This document shows, piece by piece, positions 21,301 through 34,360 of a DNA stretch of 64,000 nt. The stretch is taken from the NCBI RefSeq assembly GCF_037042905.1, contig NC_087252.1:21903701-21967700 (forward strand), given 5' to 3'. The position numbers and the translations under genes were made by a program. Numbering within the stretch: the first letter of the stretch is position 1; every line of letters starts with the position of its first letter. The notes beneath the pieces were generated by a model. That model was not told the origin of the DNA, did not search any database, and worked only from the letters and a program-made list of their open reading frames with translations. Source of the DNA: Lytechinus pictus. Lineage: Eukaryota > Echinodermata > Echinoidea > Temnopleuroida > Toxopneustidae.

Positions 21301-24300
21301 ATATTTCAACCATAAAGCAACATTCTATACATTTTTGTAACCATTAGCAGTACTGTACTAAACAATAATTGATGCAAGCACGATTCAAAATCTGTGATTT
21401 TCGAACCTGAAATGTATTATGTTTTATTATTAAAGAAGGTATTTCTTTTTTAAAAAGGGCATATTTCATTTTTTTGGGGGGAGGGGGGGGGGCAAGAGAG
21501 CACAAAGCGCAAGCTAAAATTTTCAAATGCTTAAACTGAAAATGAGTCATTTTTAGGACTCTTGTCAGTTTTCATATTTTTTTCTGCTTACAACCACTTT
21601 TATTAAACAGTTAATTAATCATTAATTATTAATACTTATTTACAATACTAATAATTATGAATTATTTAATTATTTTTTGTTAATTATTATTTCTTGAAAC
21701 CATAATGACACAAAAACAAATACGTTGTTTATTTCCTTGAAACTGTAGAGAAATGAGATTCATGTTGAACGATATATGATTAAAAAGAAGTAAACATTTT
21801 TTCCCCTTTGTTTTGTCAATCTGACCCAAAACATATATAAAATTTAGAAGAGAGATAGAGAGAAGAAGAAGTCCCACCACCAAGAATAAACTTAGACAAG
21901 GGGGGGAAGGGAAAGGAAAAGATGGAGTAAATGTGATATTATTTTTTAAACAATCTATTGCAAAATTAGCTTTTCTTATAGAAAGAGGGGGACAAATTTT
22001 GTTCACTCGCTCGCTTCAATCGTTTTCTTCTTTTTTTTTAGAGAGAAATTTTGCTCTATATGCCATGCTTGGCCCCTCAAAGTTTCTGGCTCATCATGCC
22101 ATTGACATAACCCATTTGGATATGACAAAATTGGAGACTGTGTTCAAGTTTACCAAATCTTTTCAGAATAGCATTAAGACTTAAAACATTCTTGTTGGCC
22201 AAAGAAAATAATACAAGGAAAATCCTAATGGAATAGAAATCAAACTTGTTATCGTTCTTTAGAGTTAGCTATGTTTAAAGTATGAAAATTGTTGTCAAAA
22301 TTGCAGTCAGATGTAAAAAAATTTCTTGTCATCAAAGCACTATTATCTTGATCATGACCATTATTATTTACTGTCATTATTATGATTACAACACATTACC
22401 AATACATAATGCTATTTTTCATAACTGATGTATTCTTTGTTTGAATTTCTTGATAATGGTGACAATTACAATTGATGACACTGCTAGTACACTTACTACT
22501 GCTGCTGCTACTGTTACTGGTGATTGGAAGTATTGAACATTAGTGTTATTAAATATATATAAAAAAATTGAAACATTTATAATTACTTATTTAAAACAAA
22601 TGAAAGTACAAAATACAAAATGCCTTGAAAAAGCCTTGAAAATGCCTTGAAAATGCCTTAAAATTTCAAGGCTCGAAATTCTCAAGGCCAAGGCCCTCTC
22701 AATGCCAAGGCTTTGAAAAAGTAGGCATTAAGGAGCCTTAGTGCCAAGGCCGAGCATCAAGGCACTACAACACTGATTAGTACTATGCATTAATTAGACA
22801 GGTCCTGATTTGAGGTAAAGTTAATGCGCTAGCCTAAGCTAGCCTTACCCTATCACATGTCTTGCCATTAATGGCAGCTAGTTTATTAAGTGTTTAAGAA
22901 TTTGATATATACATGTATATATATAGATCTAAGCCTATAAGGCCTATGTAACTAAGTAAGGGTACCGGTAATTTGACGATGCTAATTCATTCTGAGCAAC
23001 GTGAATGCTAAGTCCACGCGCATGCGTACTCTCAATCCGAAGACGCAAGTCATGAATATTCATATGTTGGTCCAGAACTCGGTGGGAAAAATAATTTCGC
23101 GGGTTATACGTCCAGATAAATCGCAACAGAGAATTAAACAATTCTAAAATATGAGAATGTGTTAGCTATTATCGCCGATGGCATTGTCTTGAGAAATCAA
23201 AGTGAGTTATCGTGATGTCTTTCTTTCGCATGATTGGTGAGAGCACAATGAACCACTTTGTCTTAACTTTAATCATGGTGACTTGTGGACCAATCATTCA
23301 TAAGTCTATGAAAGTGGCAATTATCTACTCCCCCAAACTTTGCAGACATGGCCTCTTGCGTAGTTTTCTTCGTTATCGTTACTCATTTTATAAAATAATA
23401 AAAAATAGTATGTGTAAAAATAATTCTGTGGGCGCGTCGTGGTATAGTGGTTCTGACTCTCGCCTTTCGAACAGAGGGCCGTGGGTTCAAATCCTAGCCA
23501 TGGTGTGTTTTCCTTCAGCAAGAAATTTATCCACAGTGTGCTGCACTCGACCCAGGTGAGGTAAATGGGTACCGGCAGGAAGTAATTCCTCTGTGCGCAC
23601 CAGAATCGGTAGACTAGCTTAGCCGGGGTAATATAGGAGCGCCTTGAGCACCTAGCTAGGTGGATACGTGCGCTATACAAATCCTATATTTTATTATTAC
23701 TCATTTTATCCCATTTTTCAATATTATGTCTCCGTATCCATAAAAGTATATAATATGAATGTATTGGAACTGATTTTTAACTAACAAGACAATTCATCTT
23801 TTTATAGACAACTTTTGTGTTGGTTAACGTAACAGATGCGATTTTTCTCACCTCCACGCAGAATGAATTTTATTAGAACACAATAAATGTATTGAAAATG
23901 TCCGTCGAATGACAATGAATAGCTGCGAGGCCTTTGACGACATTTGGTGAACCGGAACAGCAGTTCGTCTAAGTAACGGGAAATTGCAAATATGTCATTT
24001 GTCCAGAGTCCAGGGCAAAACTATTGTTTTGATTCACCACTTTTCGAAAAATATTTCTTGGTTGCTCATTGTCAGGAATGGCATTTGACAATACCGAGAG
24101 CGTTCCCTCGTGACTACACCTAAACGAAACAGAGAAGAAAGAAGTGTGCTACTTACAGATATTGTCTTTACTTGAGGGCGCTGTTTATTTTCCTTGACAT
24201 CACCTTCCGGTAGGCTATGATCTGACACTGTGGTATCTTCGGTAAACTCCTTGTCGATGTGCCTTCCACTGGCGATCCCTCGAATCTTTATGAAGATCCG

Positions 24301-24942
24301 TATGTAGAGAATCAACATTATGGTGAAAGGGATGATGAAGCGGATCAGTACGGTCGACAATTGGGCGATTGGAAACACAGAATACCAGTGAAAACACTCT
24401 GAACCAAGCCGAAACTGCAGAATATAGTCAGGAACCGTCGAGTATGAAAACCAGAAAACAAAAGAAACGATCCACACGCAGATGTTGGTGTAGAGCGCCG
24501 TTCGCTTTCTTCGTCTTGTGAAATGTCCGATGGGATTATAGGTTGCCCGGTGTCTGTCAACGCAGATGGTGACGATGATCAGGTTAGATACGAATTGGAT
24601 GCTGTTGCTGACACCGTAGAACACCTTGCACCTAACCGGAAAGGGAAAGGGAAGACGCCCAAGGTACATGTGTAAGCATGTAATGACGAGAAAAATCCCG
24701 AAGATAAAGTCCGAAATCGTAAGGTTTATGATGAAGTAGTTGTTGTAGCCACGCAGCTGTTTCTCGACGGCAAAGGCGGCCAGGCAGATACCATTGATCG
24801 CAATCATAATGAACACGAAAACCAGGAGTAACAACGGGATCCATCGATTTCTATCAGGCTCTGTACCTACTTCTGTAAGTTCTGTACCTGCTATTTCTGT
24901 ATGTTCTTGAAGTAATTCAGTTGTATTGCCTTCAGCGTACAT
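18334..24942 (-). CDS. B2: class A GPCR with a 5.5-kb intron
   Basis: Exon 1 is 24157-24942 (262 aa, donor GTAAGT) and exon 2 is 18334-18636 (100 aa, acceptor TAG), giving 362 aa. All class A landmarks are as in B1, including DRH, C183, TWFP and NPICY. The phase-0 intron is 5520 bp because it holds a 4.29-kb foldback insertion; the other B introns are 0.49-1.25 kb. Exon 1 is mosaic: Q62, N136 and I158 match B1, while G180, F184, T197 and the IRIFIKI stretch match B3, and exon 2 matches B3 closely. The coding sequence looks intact. Whether so long an intron with a big hairpin is spliced efficiently is unknown. Confidence 0.85.
20060..22775. mobile_element. Nested 2.7-kb element with CAGTGTTGTAGT inverted ends
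   Basis: A perfect 12-bp inverted terminal repeat CAGTGTTGTAGT, bordered by ATT on both sides, splits the right arm of the foldback. Both subterminal regions carry many CAAGGC/GCCTTG hexamers, which may be transposase-binding repeats. A tandem repeat of about 104 bp lies at 21060-21300, and GCGAGC motifs recur. No transposase frame is recognisable. The ends are hAT-like, but the 3-bp flanking match is not a hAT-type 8-bp duplication, so the class is open. Confidence 0.75.
21060..21300. repeat. About 104-bp tandem repeat inside the nested element
   Basis: Two close copies and a third partial one, each beginning with a GCGAGTGC/GCGAGC motif and containing TTGTGATATTCCAACC and GAACGGGAAGAGAACGAG. 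The period explains a repetitive short reading frame on the minus strand, which is not a gene. Confidence 0.8.
23430..23700 (+). mobile_element. tRNA-derived SINE in B2 intron
   Basis: Orthologue of the B1-intron SINE with A box TGGTATAGTGG and B box GGTTCAAATCC; about 10 bp shorter in the body. Confidence 0.75.
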
Positions 24943-26285
24943 GGTCGATTATTGGCTCTGTGATCGGACAAGTACACTTCCTGGTTTAAAGAATCTCTCT
25001 TCTGAAGAGCATTGAAAGATACTCTCAGGGTCTTTGGCCAAGTTGGTCTGATCTAATTTCCCAATTGCTGAACAACTCTATTTAACCCATCACTAAATAT
25101 ATGTATATTTGCAGTCACGCCTATTATACGCCCCATTCGCGTGACACGCAATATTATTTTTTTCTCAACTTATAAAGGTTTTGCATTAAATTTCAACTAA
25201 GTGCATTTAGTACCGTCATGATTAAAAAATTAATTTAATTTAAAGCACTTATTGAACATTTAGTAAAACTAAATCTATCGATTAGATGACAAAGAGAGAT
25301 GAACCCACATTTGCAAATTTTGAAGAGATAGAAAAAAAAGAGTGGGGGAGGAGAATGAGAGGAAGAGAGGGCGAGAGAGAGAGAGATGGGGGATGACAGG
25401 AATCATTTAATGCAATTTTAGAACCGAAAAGGAATCTTGACAAATTCAATACAATTTGTTTCGGGCACCGTTTACACAAATATTTACAATAAATTAAAGA
25501 AAAATTGACAACGCTGAAACGAGAAAACGGTCGAAATAGCATAATGATCAACATACACATTATGATGATTATCAAGCTATGAACATCGTTTTTTTGCTAT
25601 TTGAAATTGATCACAAATCTTTGTGTTACCGTCCCCGTAGCGTGTTCTTTTGCCAAGCGAAAAATCGATTTCCCCATGAATAGGGGAAATAAAAAGAAAT
25701 AAAGTATTTCGTTGACCGTTGGTTTCTACTTTTTGAAAAAGAGATCGATTTTTAATGATTTATAAGGAAATTATTTCGTTTGGTAAAAAACGAGGACAAC
25801 CTCATTTTAGATTGGCAACACTAATCTTCAAGTATGCTAAGTGTATCATACATGAAGGTTGAGAATAGTCTCTTGATATTTTCCGTGGTACCAAAGAAAA
25901 CAAACTTCAAATCGTAAAGAATATAATCAATATCACCCAACTGAATAAGTCTTAATTCTGAATCATCTCTTTTACATTCAATAAAAGATCTCTAAGACTT
26001 CTAATCTTTCAATAGTGGTGCGTCCTTTAAAGATTGAGGGGAAAGAGGTAAACTTTTACTATTGATGTTTTCAGAACGACTTAGTATTTCCGTTTAAAAT
26101 TGATTGATCTTCATCTTGATTTCGTCGAGGCATAGATTTGTTAAAAAGTAATATTATTAGCCCACGATTAGAGTGTCTCAATTAAAAACGAAGACCCTGA
26201 GTTTGAATTGATTTATGCGTTCAAATCATGTCATAGAAAATGAACAATTACCTGTATAACTTATAGAACAATGATTTCAATTGGT

Positions 26286-26381
26286 CAGGGGCATAACAGG
26301 GGTCGGTTGCAAGGGGGGGGGGGGAGCAAGAGCAAAAAAAATCCCGGTCGTGAACATGCAGTGGCATGTTTAGGGGGAAGA

Positions 26382-26420
<39 letters not shown>

Positions 26421-27882
26421 GCTGCGAGCGAAGCGAGCGAGCAAAAATCTCGATATTTTTATTTTAAAAATCAAATTTGGGATATATTTTTACATAATAT
26501 TCAGAAAATGATATGATGTCTTACTTTTCTCTCTTTCCTTTTCTGTATTTATGTACGCCACTGTGAATTTGATTTTGTTTATTGTTCGCGAGCATTAGAG
26601 CAAAGCTCCATGCAGCAGTGGCATAAGAGTGAGTAAAAAAAAAAAGAGGGGCACTGTATGGCACGTGTGGCAACAAGTTACTTTATATAAGTCCTGAGCG
26701 AGCGAAGCGGGCGAAAAAATCACCTTTTCATGAGAATCTAACTTTGAGAAAGATTTTGACATGATATTCAGAAAATAACACAATATCTTACACTTTCCCT
26801 TTGCTTTTCTGTCCTCCTTTTCCTTTTTGTTCTTGGATGTAGAACTATTGGGGGCCATAGCACAAACTTTTCCATCTCTATGCCACTGCTATTCGGGTGG
26901 GGTCCGGGGGCAGAGACCCCGGAAACCCTTGATTCTAAAACCATTTAAAACCTTACAGATGGCTGCTATTTTTAATCAAATTACGGGTTCAGTTTTTACA
27001 CAAGACATTAATTCAACGCAGTTGCGTAATAAACCAAATATTTTGAGGGGCACAACACAGCAAATGCGGGATAATTTGTTTAAGTCGCTAGCGAGCGAAA
27101 AAGGAATTTGGCTTTTTGAAATGAAATTATAATTACATGAATTACGAGATAGATTTTTCATTATATTCAATCAAACATATTTCATTGTTTTCCATTCATG
27201 TGATTTCGTTGTCTCCATGTTTTTTGGCACCCAATGGCTGTGGAACCATGCATGCTCCCCCCCCCCCTGTACGCCAGTGCTTCAATAATTGACGTAAATT
27301 GACTTCATAGAGCCCTTTAATATTAACAGATGAAGAGCCCCTACTAAATAGGGTCTGGGGCAGCTACCATTGGATGGATATGTCTAACCCTTGGCTAACC
27401 ATTTTGTCTTGATTGCACCCGTTATTGTATAAAACTTAGCAAGCTTGTAATATACTTCATATGCATTCATACCATCCATCTTTCTTCCCGTTCTTTATTT
27501 CCAATCCTCGGCAGCGCGTTCGTGTTTTAGCTTCTCTTTTTTTTTTAGAAGTCCCTTTTCTTCGTTTTCAAATTGAGCTTTATGCTCATTCCATTTTACC
27601 TTCATTTCCCGCTTTTGTTTACTATTATTTTATTTCCCTTTCTTATTAATATAGTATTAGTATTTCGGAATGGTGCGTCTTACATGTTCTTCATTACTTC
27701 TTTTTCCCGCTTTCCTTCCGCTTTCCCTCTTTATGTTTTTTTATATTTCCCCCCTTTTTTTCCTTTCCCTTTTCCTTCTTTTTTCTTTCTTTCTTTCTTT
27801 CTTTTTCCCGTTTATTTTTCTGGCGGAGAAACCCGCCAGGGGGGAGGCAGCCTGCCCCCCGCCCCCGCCTGTTACGCCACTG
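26286..27882. mobile_element. 1.6-kb spacer element, unit 2 copy
   Basis: Same ends as the unit 1 copy: CAGGGGCATAACAGG on the left and GTTACGCCACTG on the right. It contains a (TA)n run near 26392-26417 and the GCGAGCGAAGCGAGCG motif. Confidence 0.65.
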
Positions 27883-27954
27883 TGTAGATAACGTAGTGCC
27901 GTGATAATGTAGCATAATAGGTGTGTTGGCTCAGTTAGTAGAGAGTAACAGGTG

Positions 27955-27962
27955 CGTAGTAG
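27955..27962. other. Empty hAT target site in unit 2
   Basis: A single CGTAGTAG with continuous flanks, at the position where units 1 and 3 carry the element between two copies of this octamer. Confidence 0.85.
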
Positions 27963-28399
27963 GGGTCCTTGGCTAAGAGAGAGGAGGGGGGGGGGGCGGG
28001 TATAAAGCCAAAATTTCCCGGTCTTCTCATGATGTGAAGAATTGTGAACATAATTTTTTATGATTGTACGCGAGCGATAGCGCGAAGATCTATGCGATAC
28101 ATTTTTTGGCCTTTTGAAAATGAAATTCTAATGTAATTGAAGAGGCGTTTCTAACCCGTTTAGCATTTGGACATAGGACATAGCCCATGCTTGGGCCGTA
28201 TATCCGCAACTTCTTGAAGTTCAGTAATTTTTTTTGTCTTGATTGCGACCGTCATTGCTTGAAATTTAACAAGCCTATATTGACTTCATACATATACCCT
28301 ATCCCATTCTTCCAAATCTTCTACGTTTATTATAATAATAGGGGCCTTGATGGTTAAATCAGCACTATAAACGGAACAATAACATAACCATTATTCACC

Positions 28400-28880
28400 G
28401 CCATCAATAACATCACCATCATGATCAACATCATCGCACTCATCCTCCTCATCATCACCATTATCATTCTAATCGTCGTTATTACCATCACTACCATCAT
28501 CCTCATCGTAATCACCATTACTATCATTATCAACATCATTACCACTAACATTATCATCACCATCATCAACATCACAATCATCATCATCATTATCATTACC
28601 ATTATCATCATCATCATAACCAACATCATTGTCATCAATCATCATCTTCATCAATCATCATCATCACCACCAACATAATCATCACCATCCCCATCCTCAT
28701 CATCATCACCATCATCACCACTCTTCATCATCAAAATCATCATCATCATCATCAATCACTATCATCATCACCATCATCATCATCCTCATCCCCATCATCA
28801 TCATCATCCTTATCATCATCACTATTACCACGAACATTATCGTCATCAGGGTCACCTTCACTATCAGCATCATCAGCAAC
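28400..28880. repeat. Imperfect CAT/ATC trinucleotide array, unit 2
   Basis: Shorter version, about 480 bp, of the unit 1 array. Confidence 0.95.
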
Positions 28881-29545
28881 GGCTTCCACACCAACCACTG
28901 ACAACGACATCAACAACAATGTTAATAATCTGTATCATCATCGCCGTCGTCTAGAAATCAGCACAAATACCGTCACAATCAATATCTTCTTTTATCTGCG
29001 AATACAGAAGTCGAAGTCACAAGGAGGTCCAATGAAGAAAAGAAATAATTTTTTTAAGAAAGGATCGACAAGAAGAAGAAAAGGATTGACGGGGGATTTG
29101 AGGATAAAGTGTAAAAAAGATAAGAACAAGATGGTCAATTAAACAAATAATATATCATTATGAGAGTATTTTGATTATTATTTTTAATATAGAGTGAAGT
29201 TCGTTCATTATGTCAAATTATGCGGGAGTGATGTGGTCTTGATAATGATACGGAGTTTGTTCTTCATGACTTTATAACATAGATGTAACATAAAATCTAA
29301 ATATACTATACTGTCTATACAATAAACGTGTATGCAGTATCCAAGCATTGTCTTGTCATTACACAAGATACATTAATCATGTGAGCCCGAAATGTATAAC
29401 AAAAAAGAGTATTTGAATTAATACACTTTGAACTAAAATATTAATTAAAAAATGTAAAATAAAGATGGATCTCAACAGATGAAATTATCTTCCAAACATA
29501 CAATGTGGGGGGGGGGGGGTAATTACCCTTACCATTTTCAATCTA

Positions 29546-29823
29546 CACTGTTAGAAAATTTATCCTTAAAATAAACGAAGTTTCTGCAGCAGTCTCGAGA
29601 ACACCTGTAATCTTACCAGATTGCGTAATCTTACAGGAAATTGGTATTTGGTGTATGAAATCTTACAAATATCATTAAATTAAACACCCTTTTCCCCTTT
29701 TTAAACAGACCTGTTCTGTTAAATTGCAGAAAAATTCCTGTTTTATGAATTTACAGAATGATTCTGTTATTGCTTTCTGCAAAATCTTATTTTTTCCTGT
29801 AAAATAAGGTTTTTTTTACAGTG
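29546..29823. mobile_element. CACTG-ended MITE, unit 3 copy
   Basis: 278 bp, CACTGTTA left end, ACAGTG right end, at the same site as in units 1 and 4. Confidence 0.75.
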
Positions 29824-30406
29824 TATACCGTTGTCTCTATAATTTCATACCCGACAAACCAACAGGCGATTTCCACAAGTATAGCATACACATGATGAAC
29901 AAATCCTTTTATAATTGATTTCGTAGCTGTAACTCAATAGGAGTAATGAAATAAATCACTACATTACAGATATACCCATATAAATAGGTACCATCTCATA
30001 ATCAGAAATTAAGTATTTTTGTTTTACCTTACCTCACTTTGTGTTTGTGACATACTAATGCCAATACATTCAATACGAAGTTCATTTTTACTTTCCTCTA
30101 AAATCAACAACATGATATGATGTATAATGGTTTAATTTTTATTGAGCAATAAATTATTCACAATAAGAACCTCAATATCTAGAGTAAGTTCCGAATAGAA
30201 CTTTTAAACAGATTTCCCAAACATGATAGTTAATTGGATATTAAGTGTATTTTTAAATCCAATTTGCTATTACCGTTTAGAACCTTACCAGTCGTTCTCA
30301 GGAGCTATAGGACACTGAGAATCGTACGATTCAGTCAATTGATAATCAGACTTCAACTTACAAATGCAACGATTCCAAACCCGCCATAATTAAATGAAAC
30401 AGAGGA

Positions 30407-32236
30407 CTATTTGCCTCTGCAGTACCGGATAGGGTGGCGGATCAAACCGAATACGGTTTTCCGAAACAGCGGCTGCGAGACAACGTAGCAAAGCGGATTA
30501 AGTAAGCTATTCACGTAGACCAGCCAACCGGGTACCAAATGCGCCCAGTCAGGAAGCCGTGGATAGATGAGTGTCGGTTCAATCGAGTAGATGAAGGAGA
30601 TGACAGAAACTGGAAACCAGGTAATAAAGAAAGCGATGACGATGAAGAGGAGTGTCTTTGTGGCGCTGCGAACCTCGGATGCTGATTCACGCTTGACTGC
30701 TTTCTGACCAGCCTAATTGGGAAAAGATTCATGGATAAAAATAAAAGTCATGAACTTCATATTAACATACCGCCTGAAGATTGTATGATGTCAGCTTACA
30801 TACGCGACGTTACAATATCGGTTTATACGTGTACGTAGTAATTGATTTTGTGCATCACCAGGATAAAGAGTGTAATAATAACAATAGTAATGATATGTAA
30901 CATTTGTATAGCGCTTTATACCAATGTTTCAAAACGTTGCATACTATTTACGCCGGCCTTTGCACGGCTACCCTGATCGAACGCTCGAGCATTCAAGGGA
31001 TTCCTTCCTACCATGAATGCCTACCCATAAACTATACCTGGTTGGAGAGTGGCAAATGTAGATCAATGCCTTGCCAAAGGACGCGAGTGGGGATTCGAAC
31101 CCCAGCCCTTGAGGTTCAAAGTCAGGACACTTATCCACTGAAACGCAACGCCTCTACATGAATTAACTTTTATGACAAATAATGGCTACTCAATGCTCTC
31201 TGAATTCAATCAATTGCCTCATTATGGACGGACCTTTGCAGGGATGTACTTGAGGCCGGCCCCGAGGCCAAATTTTGCCGGCCTTGGCCACGACCCGAGT
31301 CAGCGTAGAAAGTATATGGGAGAAGGCTTTCTCCAGCCGATTTCCTCCCCACATCTTTCTTGCTTTTGAAATTTTTCAAGTAAGGGACTCGCTCGAACCC
31401 CGGAACAACCCCCCACCCCGGCTACGGGCTTTGATATGGAATTAATGAATACTCACAGATTCTATGGTAGTAATGGGGCCTTCTTTGGAATCACCAGCGT
31501 CGTTACCACCGTCCGATTTGGTTTTCCGCGACCATGAAGTGTCCCCATTAAATTCTTCACCGATGTGCTTTCTACCGGCTATCTTTTGGATCTTCACGAA
31601 GATCCGCACATAGATTATCAGCATGATTGTGAAAGGGATGATGAACCGAATAAATACTGGTACTATCTGGCCGATCGGGTTCACGAAATGCCAAACGATG
31701 CAACCGGAAGTGTTGTTGAAGTCCATGACGAAGTCGGGAATCGTCGAAAAACCGAACCAGAAAAGGATCGATGCAACCCAGACGGAAATATTCGCGTAGA
31801 TCGCCTTTCGCTTGCTCCTGGTGGTGAAATGCCCGATGGGATCGTAGGTTGCTCGGTGTCTATCGATGCAGATGGTGACGATGATCAGATTTGATACAAA
31901 CTGGACGCTGCTGAAGACACCGTAGAAGATCCGGCACGAGTTGTTACCAGGGAATGGGAATCGTCTAAAATAAGTATGCAAGGATGTCACGGTGATGACA
32001 GACCCAAAGAGAAAGTCAGAGATTGTAAGGTTTATGATAAAGTAGTTGTTGTAGCCACGGAGTCGTTTTTCGACGGCAAATGCTGCCAGGCTGAGGCCAT
32101 TGGTCGTGATGATGAGGGCCACTAGGAGCAGCGGTAGGAGCAGGGCGTGGAGACCACGTCTCTCATCATCCGTTTCCGTCGCTACTGTTTCTTGTTGCTC
32201 CTGAAAAACGTCGGTCGTATTCCCGTCCGCGTACAT
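30407..32236 (-). CDS. A3: class A GPCR, two exons
   Basis: Exon 1 is 31457-32236 (260 aa) and exon 2 is 30407-30712 (101 aa); total 361 aa. The phase-0 intron is 744 bp, GTGAGT donor, TAG acceptor. TM4 and ECL2 are intact, unlike A2. Differences from A1 include LTISD for LAISD in TM2, SVITVTS in TM2 and SRKTKS in the third loop. Exon 2 begins with Ala where the other A genes have Gly. All conserved landmarks are present: C101, DRH, W153, C179, P201, TWFP, NPLCY. The ATG used is the second in-frame start-like codon; the upstream one is a GTG. Confidence 0.88.
30870..31152 (-). mobile_element. tRNA-derived SINE in A3 intron
   Basis: Orthologue of the A1 and A2 intron SINE. The head has B box GGTTCGAATCC on the minus strand near 31090-31105. 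Confidence 0.7.
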
Positions 32237-34360
32237 GACTCTCACTACGGAGCTAGAAATTATGTTTCTAAATTTTTTGATTTTACTAGTGGCACTATAA
32301 TCGTTGCATGAAGGATAACTTACTACTGTTACATTCTTATCAAACCCAATACAAATATGGCTACATGCTCTTGCTGACCGTCACTCAAGGTAGTATTTCG
32401 ATACTAAAATGCTTTGACTTATATACGAGGCAGTTTCCCTTGAAAGGAATATCATACAAGGCGGTATCCTTTCATATGGATATCACTTTTTCAAAAGATA
32501 GTTAGGATAAAAAGATTCAGTGACGAAAGGTACTATTTCTTGCAAGATATTGAGTAGAAGCGTAATGTATAACACGGTTGGAGATAAGTGGTTGTGTAAC
32601 TATATCGATCTGTTGGTTAATAAAGGTACACTGTACATGCCTGCGTGTATTGAGGACACGATAATATAGGCCTATAGATATCTTAAAGGATATCACATGG
32701 GATAAATCAATAGTTCATAAATCATAAGAACATTGAGAACAGAAGAAGATACAGTGCAGTGAACAGTGGCATAGTGAGCCAAATACTAGGACCGCAGCAT
32801 GGCGTATGTCTGAGGAAAGCTTTCTAAACGATCAGGAACAAATAAAGAGAGAAAGTGAAAACTTTGCCTTCTTAAAATGGAATTCTTAATTTTGATAAAT
32901 GTTGACATGGTATTGATAACGTTGAAATATTATCACACGTCACCATTTCATTCCCCTTCCCGGCCGCGTCAGACCAAAAGATGGGAGTTGCTGCTACCCT
33001 CGTCGATCTGGCTCTACACAGCGGTTGCCGGGCCGACGATCAATATTGGACAAAGTAAATTTTCGGAGTATTTCATTACATGTCTATTTCGAAAAATAAA
33101 ATATGGATTTTCATCTTTCATTTTCTTGTTCGTAAAACTTTGGGGGCCAGCGCCCCAATGCCCCCGTATCTATACGGCAGCGATATCGACGTGTGCCTGA
33201 TTAATTCATTCATTGCCTCTGACAAATAAATATTTTGTTTCTATTAGGTATAGTTTTTTTCCAACTGTTCTTACAAAGACGTTGGCCTTAGCGAGAAAGT
33301 GCTTCTATACACGCCTTAAAGATGTTTTATTTTCCTAGGAGAATGTAAAAACAGAAAAGGCAAGTACATGTAGGTCGATCTAAGAAGGAATTTATTTTTA
33401 GCAAAGCAAAGTATGGCAATGACATCAGGTGTTGGGTAACTAAAATCATTTTTGCCATGTAAGAACGCAACTACGCTTTCGTAACAACTTACCCTGGAAA
33501 CAGAAATAGGTTATGCCATACTTGCATTATCAATTTTAACGATATTGCACCCAAGGTTTTCTCTCTCTCAAATACCCTTTGTCTTTGACCACGCTGCAGA
33601 ATTAATTTCGTGCAAAATAGACCATATATATTTCACGGTCGTGTTGATGCTTTTGATTATAATGATGGTGATGATGGTGATGGCGACGATGATGACGATA
33701 GTGATGGTAAAATAAAGAAAGAAACATTGTAATATGCATGTGAGGGAGTGATAAAAAGACTAGGACCCATATTCTGAACTCGTGTTTACTTTAGAACTCT
33801 GGTCTATTTTTGTGGTTTAACTATGGATAGCCAATTGTGACACCAATCTCTAAAATTACAGGTTCATTCCATTAGTACATTTGACATTCAAACCATTTAT
33901 AACTCTCTGGGGATGGCGAATAAAGGAAAGACAAAGGACCGCTGTAAACGTAAGAAACATGCAATGTAAAGAGAATTTTGACATGTTCAACAAGTTAAGA
34001 TTGCCTTCAGAAAACGGGCCATTGTGCGCCTGTGAGAGTGAGCACAAGGATATTAATCTATGGTTTATGTTACCACATAAATCCAATTCTTTTTTTTGTC
34101 AACAAACATATACCTGAATGATTACCAGAAATGTGTGTGTGTGTCTGAACATCGTACAACAAACCAAAGTGTCTGGGCATTAATTCACCATAGAACATGA
34201 TGTGAAACTATAATTTTGTGTTCATATTCATCTTCTATCTTAACAGAATGTGTGTCTAATTAACAGTCCAAAAGATTCTACACTAGATTTTAAAACTACG
34301 TTTTGTAATAAATCGTGTTTCTGAGTCTGTATCGTGGTAAAGCGGGTGGGGGTAATTATC

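Larger units (their letters stand above)
18815..23100. mobile_element. Foldback (long inverted repeat) element in the B2 intron
   Basis: The ends GCGAAATTATTTTTCCCAC are inverted at both sides. The left arm is about 18815-19555. The right arm is 19652-20059 plus 22776-23100, interrupted by a nested 2716-bp element. Arms are about 740 bp with a loop of only about 96 bp. The centre of each arm (19350-19510 and 19700-19860) resembles the 13918-14262 hAT. B1 and B3 have the uninterrupted target TCCGGGCATACGTCC. Flanks GGGCA and GGGTTA may be an eroded target duplication. Confidence 0.85.
13142..29149. repeat. Tandem segmental unit 2 (A2-B2-spacer)
   Basis: Second unit, about 16.0 kb, the longest because the B2 intron carries a 4.29-kb insertion. 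It lacks the CACTG MITE (single TA at 13533-13534) and the spacer hAT (uninterrupted target at 27955-27962), and has a private 345-bp hAT at 13918-14262. Spacer 24943-26285 repeats the unit 1 B-upstream sequence closely. Segment 27,990-28,360 keeps about 250 bp that unit 1 has lost just before its CAT microsatellite. Confidence 0.9.

Noticed and set aside
21050-21313. Repetitive 87-aa frame as a repeat protein
   Set aside because: Produced by a 104-bp DNA tandem repeat inside a transposon; no ATG context or conservation.
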